DNA of 64,000 nucleotides from Ponticoccus alexandrii (GCF_016806125.1 NZ_CP047166.1:3100001-3164000); one strand, 5' to 3'. Counted from the stretch's first letter, positions 32,157 to 41,044 are shown. A program made the numbers and translations. Notes: generated by a model from the sequence alone, not told the origin.

Positions 32157-33407
32157 ATGGCGGCTCCGGCAGCGAACCTGAAGATCGACGGCGACCGGCT
32201 CTGGGACAGCCTGATGGAGATGGCCAAGATCGGCCCCGGCGTCACGGGCGGCAACAACCGTCAGGCGCTGACCGACGAGGATGCCGAGGGCCGTGCGCTG
32301 TTCCAGCGCTGGTGCGAAGAGGCCGGCCTGATCATGGGGCTCGACCAGATGGGCAACATGTTCGCCCGCCGCGAGGGCACCGATCCCGAGGCCCTGCCGG
32401 TCTACGTGGGCAGCCACCTCGACACCCAGCCCACCGGCGGCAAGTACGACGGCGTGCTGGGCGTGCTGGGCGGGCTGGAGATCATCCGCACCCTCAACGA
32501 CCTGAATATCCAGACGAAACACCCCATCGTGGTCTCGAACTGGACCAACGAGGAAGGCACGCGCTTTGCCCCGCCGATGCTGGCCTCTGGCGTCTTCGCG
32601 GGCGTCCATACGCAGGACTGGGCCTATGCCCGGCAGGACGCGGCGGGCAAGACCTTCGGCGCGGAACTGGAGCGCGTCGGCTGGAAGGGCGACGAAGAGG
32701 TGGGTGCGCGCAAGATGCACGCCTTCTTCGAGCTGCACATCGAACAGGGCCCCATTCTGGAGGCCGAGGGCAAGGAGATCGGCGTCGTCACCCACGGGCA
32801 GGGACTGTCCTGGACGCAGGTGACAGTGACCGGCAAGGACGCGCACACCGGCTCCACGCCCATGCACATGCGGCGCAACGCGGGCCTCGCCATGGCGCGC
32901 ATCCTCGAGGCGGTGGACGCCATCGCGCTCGACAACGCGCCCCACGCGCTGGGGGCGGCGGGCCACATCGACGTCTATCCCAACTCGCGCAACGTGATCC
33001 CCGGCAAGGCGGTCTTCACCGTCGACTTCCGCTCTCCCGACCTGTCGGTGCTGGAGGCGATGGAGGCGCGCATGAAGACAGAGGCGCAGGCGATCTGCGA
33101 CCGGATGGAGCTATCGGTGGAGTTCGAGAAGGTCGGCGGCTTCGACCCCGTGACCTTCGACGAGGGCTGCGTCACGGCGGTGCGTTCGGCGGCCGAGCGG
33201 CTGGGCCTGAGCCACATGAACATCATCGCGGGCGCGGGCCACGACGCCTGCTGGATCAACCAGAAGACACCGACCGCCATGGTCATGTGCCCCTGCGTCG
33301 ACGGGCTGTCGCACAACGAGGCCGAGGAGATCAGCATCGACTGGGCGCGCGCCGGGGCGGACGTGCTGTTCCACGCGGTCGTCGAGACGGCGGAGATCGT
33401 GGCGTGA
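32157..33407 (+). CDS. M20 family carbamoyl-amino-acid hydrolase (beta-ureidopropionase type)
   Basis: A 416-residue zinc-dependent amidohydrolase of the hydantoinase/carbamoylase family. Metal ligands are visible in GSHLDTQPTGGKYDGVLG (His and Asp) and NEEGTRF (Glu), followed by FELHIEQGPILE and the lid-domain DAHTGSTPM. In this operon the expected reaction is hydrolysis of N-carbamoyl-beta-alanine to beta-alanine, CO2 and ammonia, the last step of reductive pyrimidine degradation. The ATG at 32157 follows GGGGAAAG; an ATG at 32142 is possible. The stop overlaps the GTG of an unrelated A/T-rich gene. Confidence 0.9.
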   Translation: MAAPAANLKIDGDRLWDSLMEMAKIGPGVTGGNNRQALTDEDAEGRALFQRWCEEAGLIMGLDQMGNMFARREGTDPEALPVYVGSHLDTQPTGGKYDGVLGVLGGLEIIRTLNDLNIQTKHPIVVSNWTNEEGTRFAPPMLASGVFAGVHTQDWAYARQDAAGKTFGAELERVGWKGDEEVGARKMHAFFELHIEQGPILEAEGKEIGVVTHGQGLSWTQVTVTGKDAHTGSTPMHMRRNAGLAMARILEAVDAIALDNAPHALGAAGHIDVYPNSRNVIPGKAVFTVDFRSPDLSVLEAMEARMKTEAQAICDRMELSVEFEKVGGFDPVTFDEGCVTAVRSAAERLGLSHMNIIAGAGHDACWINQKTPTAMVMCPCVDGLSHNEAEEISIDWARAGADVLFHAVVETAEIVA

Positions 33408-34063
33408 CTAAATATCGGCCTAAGTCTGAGAGATCAGACGTCGACTGGAATAACCTTGCAGCGATCGCAACGGTTTTTTCATCTATCGTCGCTTCTGCCA
33501 TTGGGCTTTACGGCGTTTATATCGGCACAAAAGCACTTGAACTTTCTGATGCGACAACGCGCGCTCAATCACGACCTAACTTACATCTTACTTCAGAATG
33601 GGGACCAACCGTTTCACTGAGTATCGAAAATGTTGGATTGGGTCCATACAAAATAACCCAAGCCCTCATCGCAATTCCTGACATGGAGCAAGCCGAGAGA
33701 TCCCATAAGTTTTTAATTATGCAACAGGGCGAGGGATACCCAAGCTATACTGAGTTCGAAAAGATTATTGGAATATATGGCATTAATGAAGAATGGGGTG
33801 GCGTGCTCACCCCGGTATTGACTCAAGTCCCAGCTGCCGGTGCGAGCTATGGCGCATCGGAGAGTATAGATTTGATTTTGGTCGAAGACTACTTAAAGAG
33901 AGATCCATCTTGGCGGAACATGTGGGAAGAATCTCTAGAAAATGCGGTTTTCAATATTGCAATTTGCATATCTTACGAATCGATTTTTGGCGAAACAGCG
34001 ACACTCGATGCTAGAAATGGCTGCGCACTGAAAACCACCTTGGATGAGGATGTACGAAAATGA
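33404..34063 (+). CDS. A/T-rich membrane-anchored protein of unknown function inserted in the pyrimidine operon
   Basis: A 219-residue protein. The GTG at 33404 overlaps the hydrolase stop (GTGA), and its TGA overlaps the hydA ATG (ATGA). The N-terminus has a hydrophobic helix at about 15-36 (LAAIATVFSSIVASAIGLYG). It is followed by a short charged linker and a predicted beta-rich domain with SRPNLHL and VSLSIENVGLGPYKI, a pattern seen in many uncharacterised single-span proteins. Its codons are strikingly A/T-rich compared with every neighbour, which points to acquisition from elsewhere. It is absent from standard PreTA-HydA pathways. I do not recognise a family; it could be a regulator, a transporter accessory or a selfish cargo gene. 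Confidence 0.8.
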   Translation: MTKYRPKSERSDVDWNNLAAIATVFSSIVASAIGLYGVYIGTKALELSDATTRAQSRPNLHLTSEWGPTVSLSIENVGLGPYKITQALIAIPDMEQAERSHKFLIMQQGEGYPSYTEFEKIIGIYGINEEWGGVLTPVLTQVPAAGASYGASESIDLILVEDYLKRDPSWRNMWEESLENAVFNIAICISYESIFGETATLDARNGCALKTTLDEDVRK

Positions 34064-35514
34064 CCACAGTCATCAAGAACGGCACCGTCGTCACCCACGA
34101 CCGCAGCTACAAGGCCGACGTGCTGATCGACGGCGGCAGGATCGTCGAGGTCGGCGAGGGGCTCTCGGGCGACGAAGAGCTCGATGCCACCGGCTGCTAC
34201 GTCATGCCGGGCGGTATCGACCCGCACACGCATCTGGAGATGCCCTTCATGGGCACCTATTCCGCCGACAACTTCGACTCCGGCACGCGGGCGGCGCTGG
34301 CGGGCGGCACCACCATGGTGATCGACTTCGCCCTGCCCTCGCCCGGGCAGGGGCTGCTCGACGCCCTGCAGATGTGGGACAACAAGTCGGGCCTCGCCCA
34401 TTGCGACTACAGCTACCACATGGCGGTGACATGGTGGGGCGAGCAGGTCTTCGACGAGATCAAGACCGTGATCGAGGACCGTGGCATCACCACCTTCAAG
34501 CACTTCATGGCCTACAAGGGCGCGCTGATGGTGCAGGACGACGAGATGTATGCCTCGTTCCGCCGGATCGGAGAGCTGGGCGGCATCGCCATGGTCCATG
34601 CCGAGAACGGCGACGTGGTGGCGGACCTCCAGCAGCAGCTGATGGCGGCGGGCAACACCGGCCCCGAGGCGCATGCCTATTCCCGCCCCCCGCAGGTCGA
34701 GGGCGAGGCCGCCAACCGCGCCATCATGATCGCCGACATGGCGGGGGTGCCCTTGTACATCGTCCACGTCTCCTGCGAAGAGGCGCATGAGGCCATCCGC
34801 CGCGCCCGCCAGCAGGGCAAGCGCGTCTGGGGCGAACCGCTGATCCAGCACCTGACGCTGGACGACAGCGAATACGCCCACCCCGACTGGGACCACGCGG
34901 CGCGGCGCGTCATGTCTCCGCCCTTCCGCAACAGGAAGCATCAGGAGAGCCTCTGGGCGGGCCTGCAGGCAGGCTCCCTGTCGGTCGTGGCCACGGATCA
35001 CTGCGCCTTCACCACCGAGCAGAAGCGCTACGGCCTCGGCGATTTTACCAAGATCCCCAATGGCACCGGCGGTCTGGAAGACCGGCTGCCGATGCTCTGG
35101 ACCCATGGCGTCGGAACGGGCCGCCTGACCCCCGAGGAATTCGTCGCCATGACCTCGACCAATATCGCGAAGATCCTCAACTGCTATCCCCGCAAGGGCG
35201 CGATCCTGCCCGGCGCCGATGCCGATATCGTGGTCTGGGACCCCGAGAAGGAAAAGACCATCACCGCCGAAAAGCAGGTCAGCGCCATCGACTACAACGT
35301 CTTCGAGGGCCACAAGGTCAAGGGCCTGCCGCGCTTTACGCTCACCCGCGGCCACGTCGCGGTCTACGACGGAGAGCTGCGCTCGCGCGCGGGTCACGGC
35401 GAGTTCGTCAAGCGCCCGGCCAACACGGCCACCAACACGGCGCTGTCCAAGTGGAAGGCCCTGACCGCGCCCCGCCCGGTGGAGCGCAGCGGCATTCCGG
35501 CCAGCGGCGTGTGA
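34060..35514 (+). CDS. hydA: Dihydropyrimidinase
   Basis: A 484-residue cyclic amidohydrolase that opens 5,6-dihydrouracil or dihydrothymine to the N-carbamoyl-beta-amino acid. Metal-site residues are His56 and His58 (DPHTHLE), the carboxylated Lys at about 153 (FMAYKG), and His in VHAENGD and IVHVSCEE; the Asp is in ATDHCAF. The length is typical of D-hydantoinase/DHPase. Translation is coupled through an ATGA overlap to the preceding A/T-rich gene. The catalytic order in the pathway is PreTA, then this enzyme, then the hydrolase at 32157. Confidence 0.95.
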   Translation: MTTVIKNGTVVTHDRSYKADVLIDGGRIVEVGEGLSGDEELDATGCYVMPGGIDPHTHLEMPFMGTYSADNFDSGTRAALAGGTTMVIDFALPSPGQGLLDALQMWDNKSGLAHCDYSYHMAVTWWGEQVFDEIKTVIEDRGITTFKHFMAYKGALMVQDDEMYASFRRIGELGGIAMVHAENGDVVADLQQQLMAAGNTGPEAHAYSRPPQVEGEAANRAIMIADMAGVPLYIVHVSCEEAHEAIRRARQQGKRVWGEPLIQHLTLDDSEYAHPDWDHAARRVMSPPFRNRKHQESLWAGLQAGSLSVVATDHCAFTTEQKRYGLGDFTKIPNGTGGLEDRLPMLWTHGVGTGRLTPEEFVAMTSTNIAKILNCYPRKGAILPGADADIVVWDPEKEKTITAEKQVSAIDYNVFEGHKVKGLPRFTLTRGHVAVYDGELRSRAGHGEFVKRPANTATNTALSKWKALTAPRPVERSGIPASGV

Positions 35515-35659
35515 TGTCGCGCCCCGCTCATAGCAATAGCGCAAAGACATGCCCCCCACCCCCGGGGCCTGTCGGCGCCGCCGCAGGGTCATACCGGGCG
35601 GGGATCGCGCCGCCTTTACGGCCCGGCGCCCCGCTGCCCGCCGACAGGACAGTCCGTTC

Positions 35660-36073
35660 ATGACCGCCCCCGCCCTATCCGGCGTGCTCGAAGCCGCGCT
35701 TTACGTCGACGACCTCGACAAGGCCGAAGCCTTCTACACGGGCCTCCTCGGGCTGGAGCGCATCCTGCGCGTCGATGGCCGCCACGTCTTCTTCCGCGCG
35801 GGCGAGACCATTGTGCTCTGCTTCATCGCAGAGGCCACGCAGAAGCCGCCCGCAGAGGGGGCCCTGCCCGTTCCGCCGCATGGCGCGTCAGGCCCGGGGC
35901 ACCTGTGCTTTGCCTCCACAACCCTCGACAGGCTGGGCGATCACCTGACCGCGCAAGGCATCCCCATCGAGGCGGACTTTCACTGGCCGCACGGCCCGCG
36001 CTCTATCTACGTGCGCGACCCGGCGGGCAATTCCGTGGAATTCGCCGAACCCGCGATCTGGGCAAAGCCATGA
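35660..36073 (+). CDS. VOC superfamily (glyoxalase/dioxygenase-like) protein
   Basis: A 137-residue protein with the paired beta-alpha-beta-beta-beta repeat of the vicinal-oxygen-chelate fold. The first module is around VLEAALYVDDLDKAEAFYTGLLGLE (residues about 8-32). The C-terminal module ends SIYVRDPAGNSVEFAEPAIW, with the metal-ligand Glu in VEF. A His in GPGHLCF supplies another possible ligand. It lies between hydA and the ABC ATPase gene in the same direction, so it may act on a pathway intermediate or side product, but the substrate is not evident. Confidence 0.82.
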   Translation: MTAPALSGVLEAALYVDDLDKAEAFYTGLLGLERILRVDGRHVFFRAGETIVLCFIAEATQKPPAEGALPVPPHGASGPGHLCFASTTLDRLGDHLTAQGIPIEADFHWPHGPRSIYVRDPAGNSVEFAEPAIWAKP

Positions 36074-36125
36074 CCCCTGCCGCCGCCCGACCGGCCCCCC
36101 AAGGACCCAAGATCAAAAAGACGCC

Positions 36126-36923
36126 ATGACCCAGACCCAAGCCAGCCCAGACCAACCGGTCATCCGCGCCAGCCACCTCGACCTGACCTTCCACACGGCG
36201 GACGGGCCGGTCCATGCGCTCAAGGACGTCTCTCTGGACGTGCCGTCCGGCGCCTTCGTCTCCTTCATCGGGCCCTCGGGCTGCGGCAAGACCACCTTCC
36301 TGCGCTGCATCGCTGCGCTGGAGACGCCCACCGGAGGCACGCTGACCGTCAACGGCATGACCGCCGATCAGGCCCGCCGCGCACGCGCCTACGGCTACGT
36401 CTTTCAGGCGGCGGGGCTGTATCCGTGGCGCACCATCGGCGGCAACATCCGCCTGCCGCTGGAAATCATGGGCTTCTCCAGGGCCGAACAGGCCGAACGC
36501 ACCGCCCGTGTCCTAGACCTCGTGGAACTCTCGGGTTTCGAGAAGAAATTCCCCTGGCAACTGTCGGGCGGCATGCAGCAACGCGCCTCCATCGCGCGTG
36601 CGCTGGCCTTCGACGCGGACCTGCTGTTGATGGACGAACCCTTCGGCGCGCTGGACGAGATCGTGCGGGACCGGCTGAACGAGGAACTGCTCAGGCTCTG
36701 GGACAAGACCGGCAAGACCATCGCCTTCGTCACCCACTCGATCCCCGAAGCGGTCTACCTCTCGACCCATATCGTCGTCATGAGCCCGCGCCCGGGCCGC
36801 ATCACCGACGTGATCGAAAGCCCGCTGCCGCGCCACCGCCCGCTCGACATCCGCGACACGCCCCAGTTCATCGAAATCGCCCACCGCGTCCGAGAAGGCC
36901 TGCGCGCGGGGTATGAGGAATGA
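36126..36923 (+). CDS. ABC transporter ATPase (nitrate/taurate/pyrimidine type)
   Basis: A 265-residue ATP-binding subunit of the SsuB/TauB/ThiZ family. Walker A is GPSGCGKTT near residues 50-58, the signature is LSGGMQQRASIARALAF near 145-161, and Walker B is LLLMDEPFGALDE near 166-178; the switch His is in FVTHSIPEA. It belongs with the two permeases (38059, 39089) and the NMT1/THI5-type binding protein (39991). I infer uptake of pyrimidines or their dihydro/ureido derivatives from the operon context. Confidence 0.9.
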   Translation: MTQTQASPDQPVIRASHLDLTFHTADGPVHALKDVSLDVPSGAFVSFIGPSGCGKTTFLRCIAALETPTGGTLTVNGMTADQARRARAYGYVFQAAGLYPWRTIGGNIRLPLEIMGFSRAEQAERTARVLDLVELSGFEKKFPWQLSGGMQQRASIARALAFDADLLLMDEPFGALDEIVRDRLNEELLRLWDKTGKTIAFVTHSIPEAVYLSTHIVVMSPRPGRITDVIESPLPRHRPLDIRDTPQFIEIAHRVREGLRAGYEE

Positions 36924-37358
36924 CGGGCGCCGTAACTCCGCGCGGAGCCATCCTCATACGCGCACGCAGCCTCCTTGCCGCCGGAAGCGCATGGATCGGC
37001 ACCGCCACCCCGGCCGACTCCCGCCATCTGCACCGCGCAGAAGGACCCGAGGCCGGAAACAGATCCGACGCGCGCGGTGACGCGGCCCACGCGGCCGACC
37101 GCCCTGATCTCCGCCGCAGGAGCCACACTGCTCATCAGAGAGGCAAGCCGACGACATGACCCCCTCGCCGCTCCCCCGCATAGACGCGGCCCGAACCGCC
37201 ATGACGCGCACGCCCATGCTTCTTCTCTGCAAAAATACTCAAGCGCGCCGCCCAGCGCACGCGCGCCGCCGCCAGTCCAACCCTACCCCTCGCTTCTTCT
37301 TGGCCCAAATACCGACTGCACCGGCGCCCCGAACGCCACGCCCGAAAGGCCGCGCCGC
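36924..37358. other. Gap within the transporter cluster
   Basis: A 435-bp stretch between the ABC ATPase gene and the acetyltransferase gene. Open frames exist but are short, rich in Arg and Pro, and lack recognisable features. The 3' half holds two degenerate copies of the dispersed AAGAAG/TATTT repeat in reverse orientation. Confidence 0.5.
37219..37315 (-). repeat. Dispersed intergenic repeat, degenerate copy D
   Basis: Two partial units read on the plus strand as gcttcttctctgcaaaaatact and, 70 bp on, gcttcttcttggcccaaatacc. Reversed, each gives an AAGAAG tract next to a (G)TATTT-like box, as in copies at 1389, 14563 and 42219. The GC hairpin part is eroded. Confidence 0.45.
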
Positions 37359-37784
37359 ATGACCCCGATCCGCCACGCCACGCGCGCCGACATCCCTTCC
37401 TGCGCCCGCATCGTCCACGACTGGGAAAAGGCCACGGGCTATATCCACGACACGCCCGACCTTGAAACCCTGGCCGGCTACATCCTCGACGCCTTTCCCA
37501 CGCGCGAGATCCATGTCTGTGGCGATCCCGTCTCCGGTTATGTCTCGATCGACCCGACCGAGGCCAAACTCGGCGCGCTCTATCTTGCCGAACCCGGAAA
37601 GGGCACCGGCAAGCGCCTGATGGACCGTGCCAAGGATGGGCGGGACCAGCTCTGGCTGACGGTCTATGTCCCGAACATCCGGGCCATAAGTTTTTACGAG
37701 CGCGAAGGCTTCACCACCACCGCCAAGCTTCCGCCCGACCGGGCGGGTGCCCCGGCCATGCTCAGGATGGAGTGGCACCGATGA
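37359..37784 (+). CDS. GNAT family N-acetyltransferase
   Basis: A 141-residue single-domain GNAT protein. The N-terminal IRHATRADIPSCARIVHDWE starts the fold. The acetyl-CoA loop is LYLAEPGKGTGKRLMDRAKD near residues 71-90, which keeps the Q/RxxGxG/A-like pattern. The typical late motif VPNIRAISFYEREGF is near 103-117. It lies within the transporter cluster on the same strand; the acceptor could be beta-alanine-derived or unrelated. The start ATG at 37359 immediately precedes the first strand. Confidence 0.82.
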   Translation: MTPIRHATRADIPSCARIVHDWEKATGYIHDTPDLETLAGYILDAFPTREIHVCGDPVSGYVSIDPTEAKLGALYLAEPGKGTGKRLMDRAKDGRDQLWLTVYVPNIRAISFYEREGFTTTAKLPPDRAGAPAMLRMEWHR

Positions 37785-38058
37785 CCCGCCCGCCGCCCCT
37801 CACTGGAACCCTGCTCGCCGCCAAGCGCCGCTGCAGGCCCCTCGCCGCCAGAGCACCGACCCGCGGCAAGATCCGCCCCGCAGCGCTCGCCACGCCCCGC
37901 CGCGCTGCCATCGCCGCCATTTCCCGCTGGTCAGCGGGCCGCAGAACTGCGGCTCCCGCAAGGGTGGCCGCGCTGCCCCGGCGCCTGCATGCCGGTGCCG
38001 CCACAGACTGCGCAGGCCATGACGCCCCTTCTCCCATGCTTCGGCGGGAGGCCCGGAC

Positions 38059-39006
38059 ATGAGCCGCGCCCTGCCGATCCTCACCATGATCGCCGCCGTC
38101 ATTGCGCTTTGGTACGCCGCCGCCGTGCCGATGAACGTGCAGGAGGTGCTGACCCGCGCCGAGCGCGCCGGGGCAGAGGTCTCTCCGCCCACAGCGGTCG
38201 AGCGCCGGGATCAGGGCAGCTGGTCACTGGTGCTGAAAAACACCGGGCTGCTGGGCGAAAGCTGGAGCCTCGACCGGCCCCGCCTGCCCGCCCCGCATCA
38301 GGTGGTGGCGGAACTCTATACCTCGACCGTCGATGAGGAGCTGAACGGACGGCGTGGGCTGGTGAACTCCGGCAGCCTGTCGAACCGCTCGCTGATCTAC
38401 CACGGGCTGGTGACGCTGAACGCGACGCTCCTGGGGTTCCTGATCGGCACCGGGCTGGGCGTGCTGCTGGCCATCGGCATCGTGCACAGCCGGGTGATGG
38501 ACATGAGCGTGATGCCGTGGGCCATCGTCAGCCAGACCGTGCCCATCGTCGCGCTGGCACCGATGATCATCGTGGTGCTCTACTCGGTCGGCGTGCAGGG
38601 GGTGATCCCCAAGGCGGTGATCTCGGCCTACCTGTCCTTCTTCCCGGTGGTGGTGGGCATGGTGAAGGGGCTGCGCAGCCCCGACGCCATGCAGATGGAT
38701 CTGATGCACACCTACAACGCGGACAAGGCGACCGTGCTGGGCAAGCTGCGCCTGCCCGCCTCGGTGCCCTACCTCTTCGCCTCGCTCAAGATCGCCATCG
38801 CCGCCAGCCTCGTCGGCGCCATCGTCGGAGAACTTCCGGTCCAGAAAGGAGGCCTCGGCGCGCGCATGCTGGCGGGCAGCTACTACGGCCAGACCGCGCA
38901 GATCTGGGCCGCGCTCTTCATGGCCGCAGCCCTCGCCGCGCTGCTGGTCTGGGCCATCGGTGCCGCCGAGCGCCACACCCTCAGACGCATGGGGATGAGC
39001 CAATGA
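38059..39006 (+). CDS. ABC transporter permease with extended N-terminal extracytoplasmic domain
   Basis: A 315-residue inner-membrane permease of the SsuC/TauC type. After a first helix (about 5-25) there is an unusual soluble stretch of about 75 residues before the next helix near 118; related permeases usually have a much shorter loop. The core carries the ATPase-coupling loop MHTYNADKATVLGKLRLPASVPYLFASLKIA near 218-248, with the EAA-like pattern. It pairs with the permease at 39089. The gap of about 270 bp before it has no convincing gene. Confidence 0.87.
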   Translation: MSRALPILTMIAAVIALWYAAAVPMNVQEVLTRAERAGAEVSPPTAVERRDQGSWSLVLKNTGLLGESWSLDRPRLPAPHQVVAELYTSTVDEELNGRRGLVNSGSLSNRSLIYHGLVTLNATLLGFLIGTGLGVLLAIGIVHSRVMDMSVMPWAIVSQTVPIVALAPMIIVVLYSVGVQGVIPKAVISAYLSFFPVVVGMVKGLRSPDAMQMDLMHTYNADKATVLGKLRLPASVPYLFASLKIAIAASLVGAIVGELPVQKGGLGARMLAGSYYGQTAQIWAALFMAAALAALLVWAIGAAERHTLRRMGMSQ

Positions 39007-39017
39007 CCTCTGCAAGC

Positions 39018-39063
39018 CCGTTTTCCGAACCGGAAAACGGCCCGGATTTCGTCCCGAAATCCG
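39018..39063. repeat. Paired hairpins between the two permease genes
   Basis: Arms ccgttttcc / ggaaaacgg with a 5-nt loop (39018-39040), then cggatttcg / cgaaatccg with a 3-nt loop (39043-39063). They fill most of the gap between the permeases and match the paired-hairpin arrangement at 13540 and 30953. Confidence 0.75.
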
Positions 39064-39088
39064 CCCCGCCCCGGCAGAGGCACACCTC

Positions 39089-39940
39089 ATGATGCTCGTC
39101 CTCGCAGCCGTCGCGCTCTGGGCCGCGGGCCTCGCGCTGAACCTCAGGCTCGCCAATGGCCCGGCCCGCGACCACGCCACCACCCGCCTCTTGGTGCCGC
39201 TGATCTTCGGCGCCACCCTCATCGGCATCTGGGAGCTCTGCGTGCGCGGCCTCGGCGTGCCGCGCGTGATCCTGCCGCCACCCAGCCAGATCGCCCAGAC
39301 CTTCGCGGCGAACCTCCCGCTCCTGTGGGGAGACTTCACCCAGACCATCCTCAAGGGCGCTCTGGCGGGCTACGTCATCGGCTGCTCCGCGGCCTTCGTC
39401 ACCGCGCTGATCATCGACCGCAGCCCCTTCCTGCGCGCAGGCCTCATGCCGCTGGGCAACTTCATGGCCGCGCTCCCCATCGTCGGCACCGCGCCGATCC
39501 TCGTCATGTGGTTCGGCTTCGGCTGGCAATCCAAGGCGGCGGTCGTCGTCCTGATGGTCTTCTTCCCGATGCTGGTGAACTGCGTCGCGGGCCTCTCGGA
39601 CACCACGGCCATGCAGCGCGACCTGATGCGCACCTACGCCGCCTCGTGGGGCCAGACGCTTTTGAAGCTGCGCCTGCCCGCCGCGCTGCCCTTCATCTTC
39701 AACGGCCTCAAGATCTGCACCACGCTGGCCCTGATCGGCGCCATCGTCGCCGAATTCTTCGGCTCGCCCACGCTGGGCCTCGGCTTCCGCATCTCGACCA
39801 GCATCGGGCAGCTTGACCTCGGCATGGTCTGGGCCGCCATCCTCGTCGCGGCCATCGCAGGCACGCTCACCTACGGGCTTGCGGCGCTGGTCGAGAAGCG
39901 CATGACTTTCTGGCACCCCTCGCAGAGGGGCGGCCGATAA
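39089..39940 (+). CDS. ABC transporter permease (SsuC/TauC type)
   Basis: A 283-residue permease with about six helices. The coupling loop is near residues 170-205 (MRTYAASWGQTLLKLRLPAALPFIFNGLKI), an EAA motif equivalent. The N-terminal LPPPSQIAQTFAANLPLLWGDF stretch is typical of nitrate/sulfonate/pyrimidine permeases. Together with the product of the gene at 38059 it would form a heterodimeric channel, since both are distinct proteins in one cluster. Confidence 0.9.
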   Translation: MMLVLAAVALWAAGLALNLRLANGPARDHATTRLLVPLIFGATLIGIWELCVRGLGVPRVILPPPSQIAQTFAANLPLLWGDFTQTILKGALAGYVIGCSAAFVTALIIDRSPFLRAGLMPLGNFMAALPIVGTAPILVMWFGFGWQSKAAVVVLMVFFPMLVNCVAGLSDTTAMQRDLMRTYAASWGQTLLKLRLPAALPFIFNGLKICTTLALIGAIVAEFFGSPTLGLGFRISTSIGQLDLGMVWAAILVAAIAGTLTYGLAALVEKRMTFWHPSQRGGR

Positions 39941-39990
39941 AGGGTCCGGGGAAACGGGCCAGGATCACGACCACCAAGGAGGTACTGCCA

Positions 39991-40977
39991 ATGAAACAGA
40001 CATGGATCGCCGCCACCGCGGCCCTCGGCCTCGCCAGCCCCGCGCTGGCCGCCGACGACGTCACCCTGCAGCTCAAGTGGGTCACGCAGGCCCAGTTCGC
40101 GGGCTATTACGTGGCGCTGGAACAGGGCTTCTACGAAGAGGCCGACCTCAACGTGACCATCCTGCCCGGCGGGCCGGACATCGCGCCGACGCAGGTGATC
40201 GCGGGCGGCGGCGCCGACGTCATCGTCGAGTGGATGCCCGCCGCGCTGGCCGCGCGCGAGAACGGGTTGCCCCTGGTGAACATCGCCCAGCCCTTCAAGT
40301 CCTCGGGCATGATGCTGACCTGCTGGAAGGACGTGGGCATCGAAAGCCCCGAAGACCTCGACAACCGCACGCTGGGGGTCTGGTTCTTCGGCAACGAATA
40401 CCCCTTCCTGTCGTGGATGTCCGCGCTTGGCATCGCCACCGACGGCAAGGCCGAGGGCTCGGTCGAGGTGCTGAAGCAGGGCTTCAACGTCGACCCGCTG
40501 CTGCAGCGTCAGGCCGACTGCATCTCGACCATGACCTACAACGAGTTCGGTCAGGTCCTCGATGCGGGCGTCACCGAGGACGAGCTGATCACCTTCAAGT
40601 ATCAGGATCAGGGCGTCGCCACGATGGAAGACGGCCTCTACGTGCTGGAGGAAAACCTCTCGGACGAGGCCTTCGTGGACAAGATGGCGCGCTTCGTCGA
40701 TGCCTCGATGCAGGGCTGGAAATGGGCCGAGGAGAACCCCGAAGAGGCGGCGATGATCGTGCTCGACTATGACGAGACCGGCGCCCAGACCGAAGCGCAC
40801 CAGATCCGCATGATGGGCGAGGTCGCCAAGCTGACCGCAGGCTCCAACGGCGCGCTGGACCCCGCCGACTACGAGCGCACGGTCGAGACGCTGCTGGCCG
40901 GCGGGTCCGACCCGGTCATCACCAAGCAGCCCGAGGGCGCATGGACCCACGTGATCTCGGACAAGGCGCTGGACTGA
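39991..40977 (+). CDS. NMT1/THI5-like ABC substrate-binding protein
   Basis: A 328-residue periplasmic binding protein. The signal peptide ends ALA at residue 20 or 21. The mature part starts with VTLQLKWVTQAQFAGYYVA followed by a GFYEEADLNV strand, the hallmark of the NMT1/THI5 family that binds pyrimidine-like heterocycles such as HMP precursors. GGGADVIVEWMPAAL and TYNEFGQVL fit the ligand-binding lobes. AAGGAGG precedes the ATG. Context with PreTA and HydA makes uracil, thymine or a derivative the likeliest ligand. Confidence 0.9.
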   Translation: MKQTWIAATAALGLASPALAADDVTLQLKWVTQAQFAGYYVALEQGFYEEADLNVTILPGGPDIAPTQVIAGGGADVIVEWMPAALAARENGLPLVNIAQPFKSSGMMLTCWKDVGIESPEDLDNRTLGVWFFGNEYPFLSWMSALGIATDGKAEGSVEVLKQGFNVDPLLQRQADCISTMTYNEFGQVLDAGVTEDELITFKYQDQGVATMEDGLYVLEENLSDEAFVDKMARFVDASMQGWKWAEENPEEAAMIVLDYDETGAQTEAHQIRMMGEVAKLTAGSNGALDPADYERTVETLLAGGSDPVITKQPEGAWTHVISDKALD

Positions 40978-41044
40978 TCCGGGCCGGTTTCGGGCGCCGA
41001 GGCACGCGTGGGGCTTGACCCCCCGCGCAACCTGAACGGCCAAC

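Noticed and set aside
32102-33403. A long upstream extension of the A/T-rich ORF in the pyrimidine operon
   Set aside because: That part overlaps the hydrolase gene in another frame and is Arg/Gly-rich noise; the real protein starts at the GTG at 33404 where composition and hydropathy change.
37785-38058. Possible small gene between the acetyltransferase and permease genes
   Set aside because: The open frame is almost only Ala, Arg and Pro, with no protein-like pattern.
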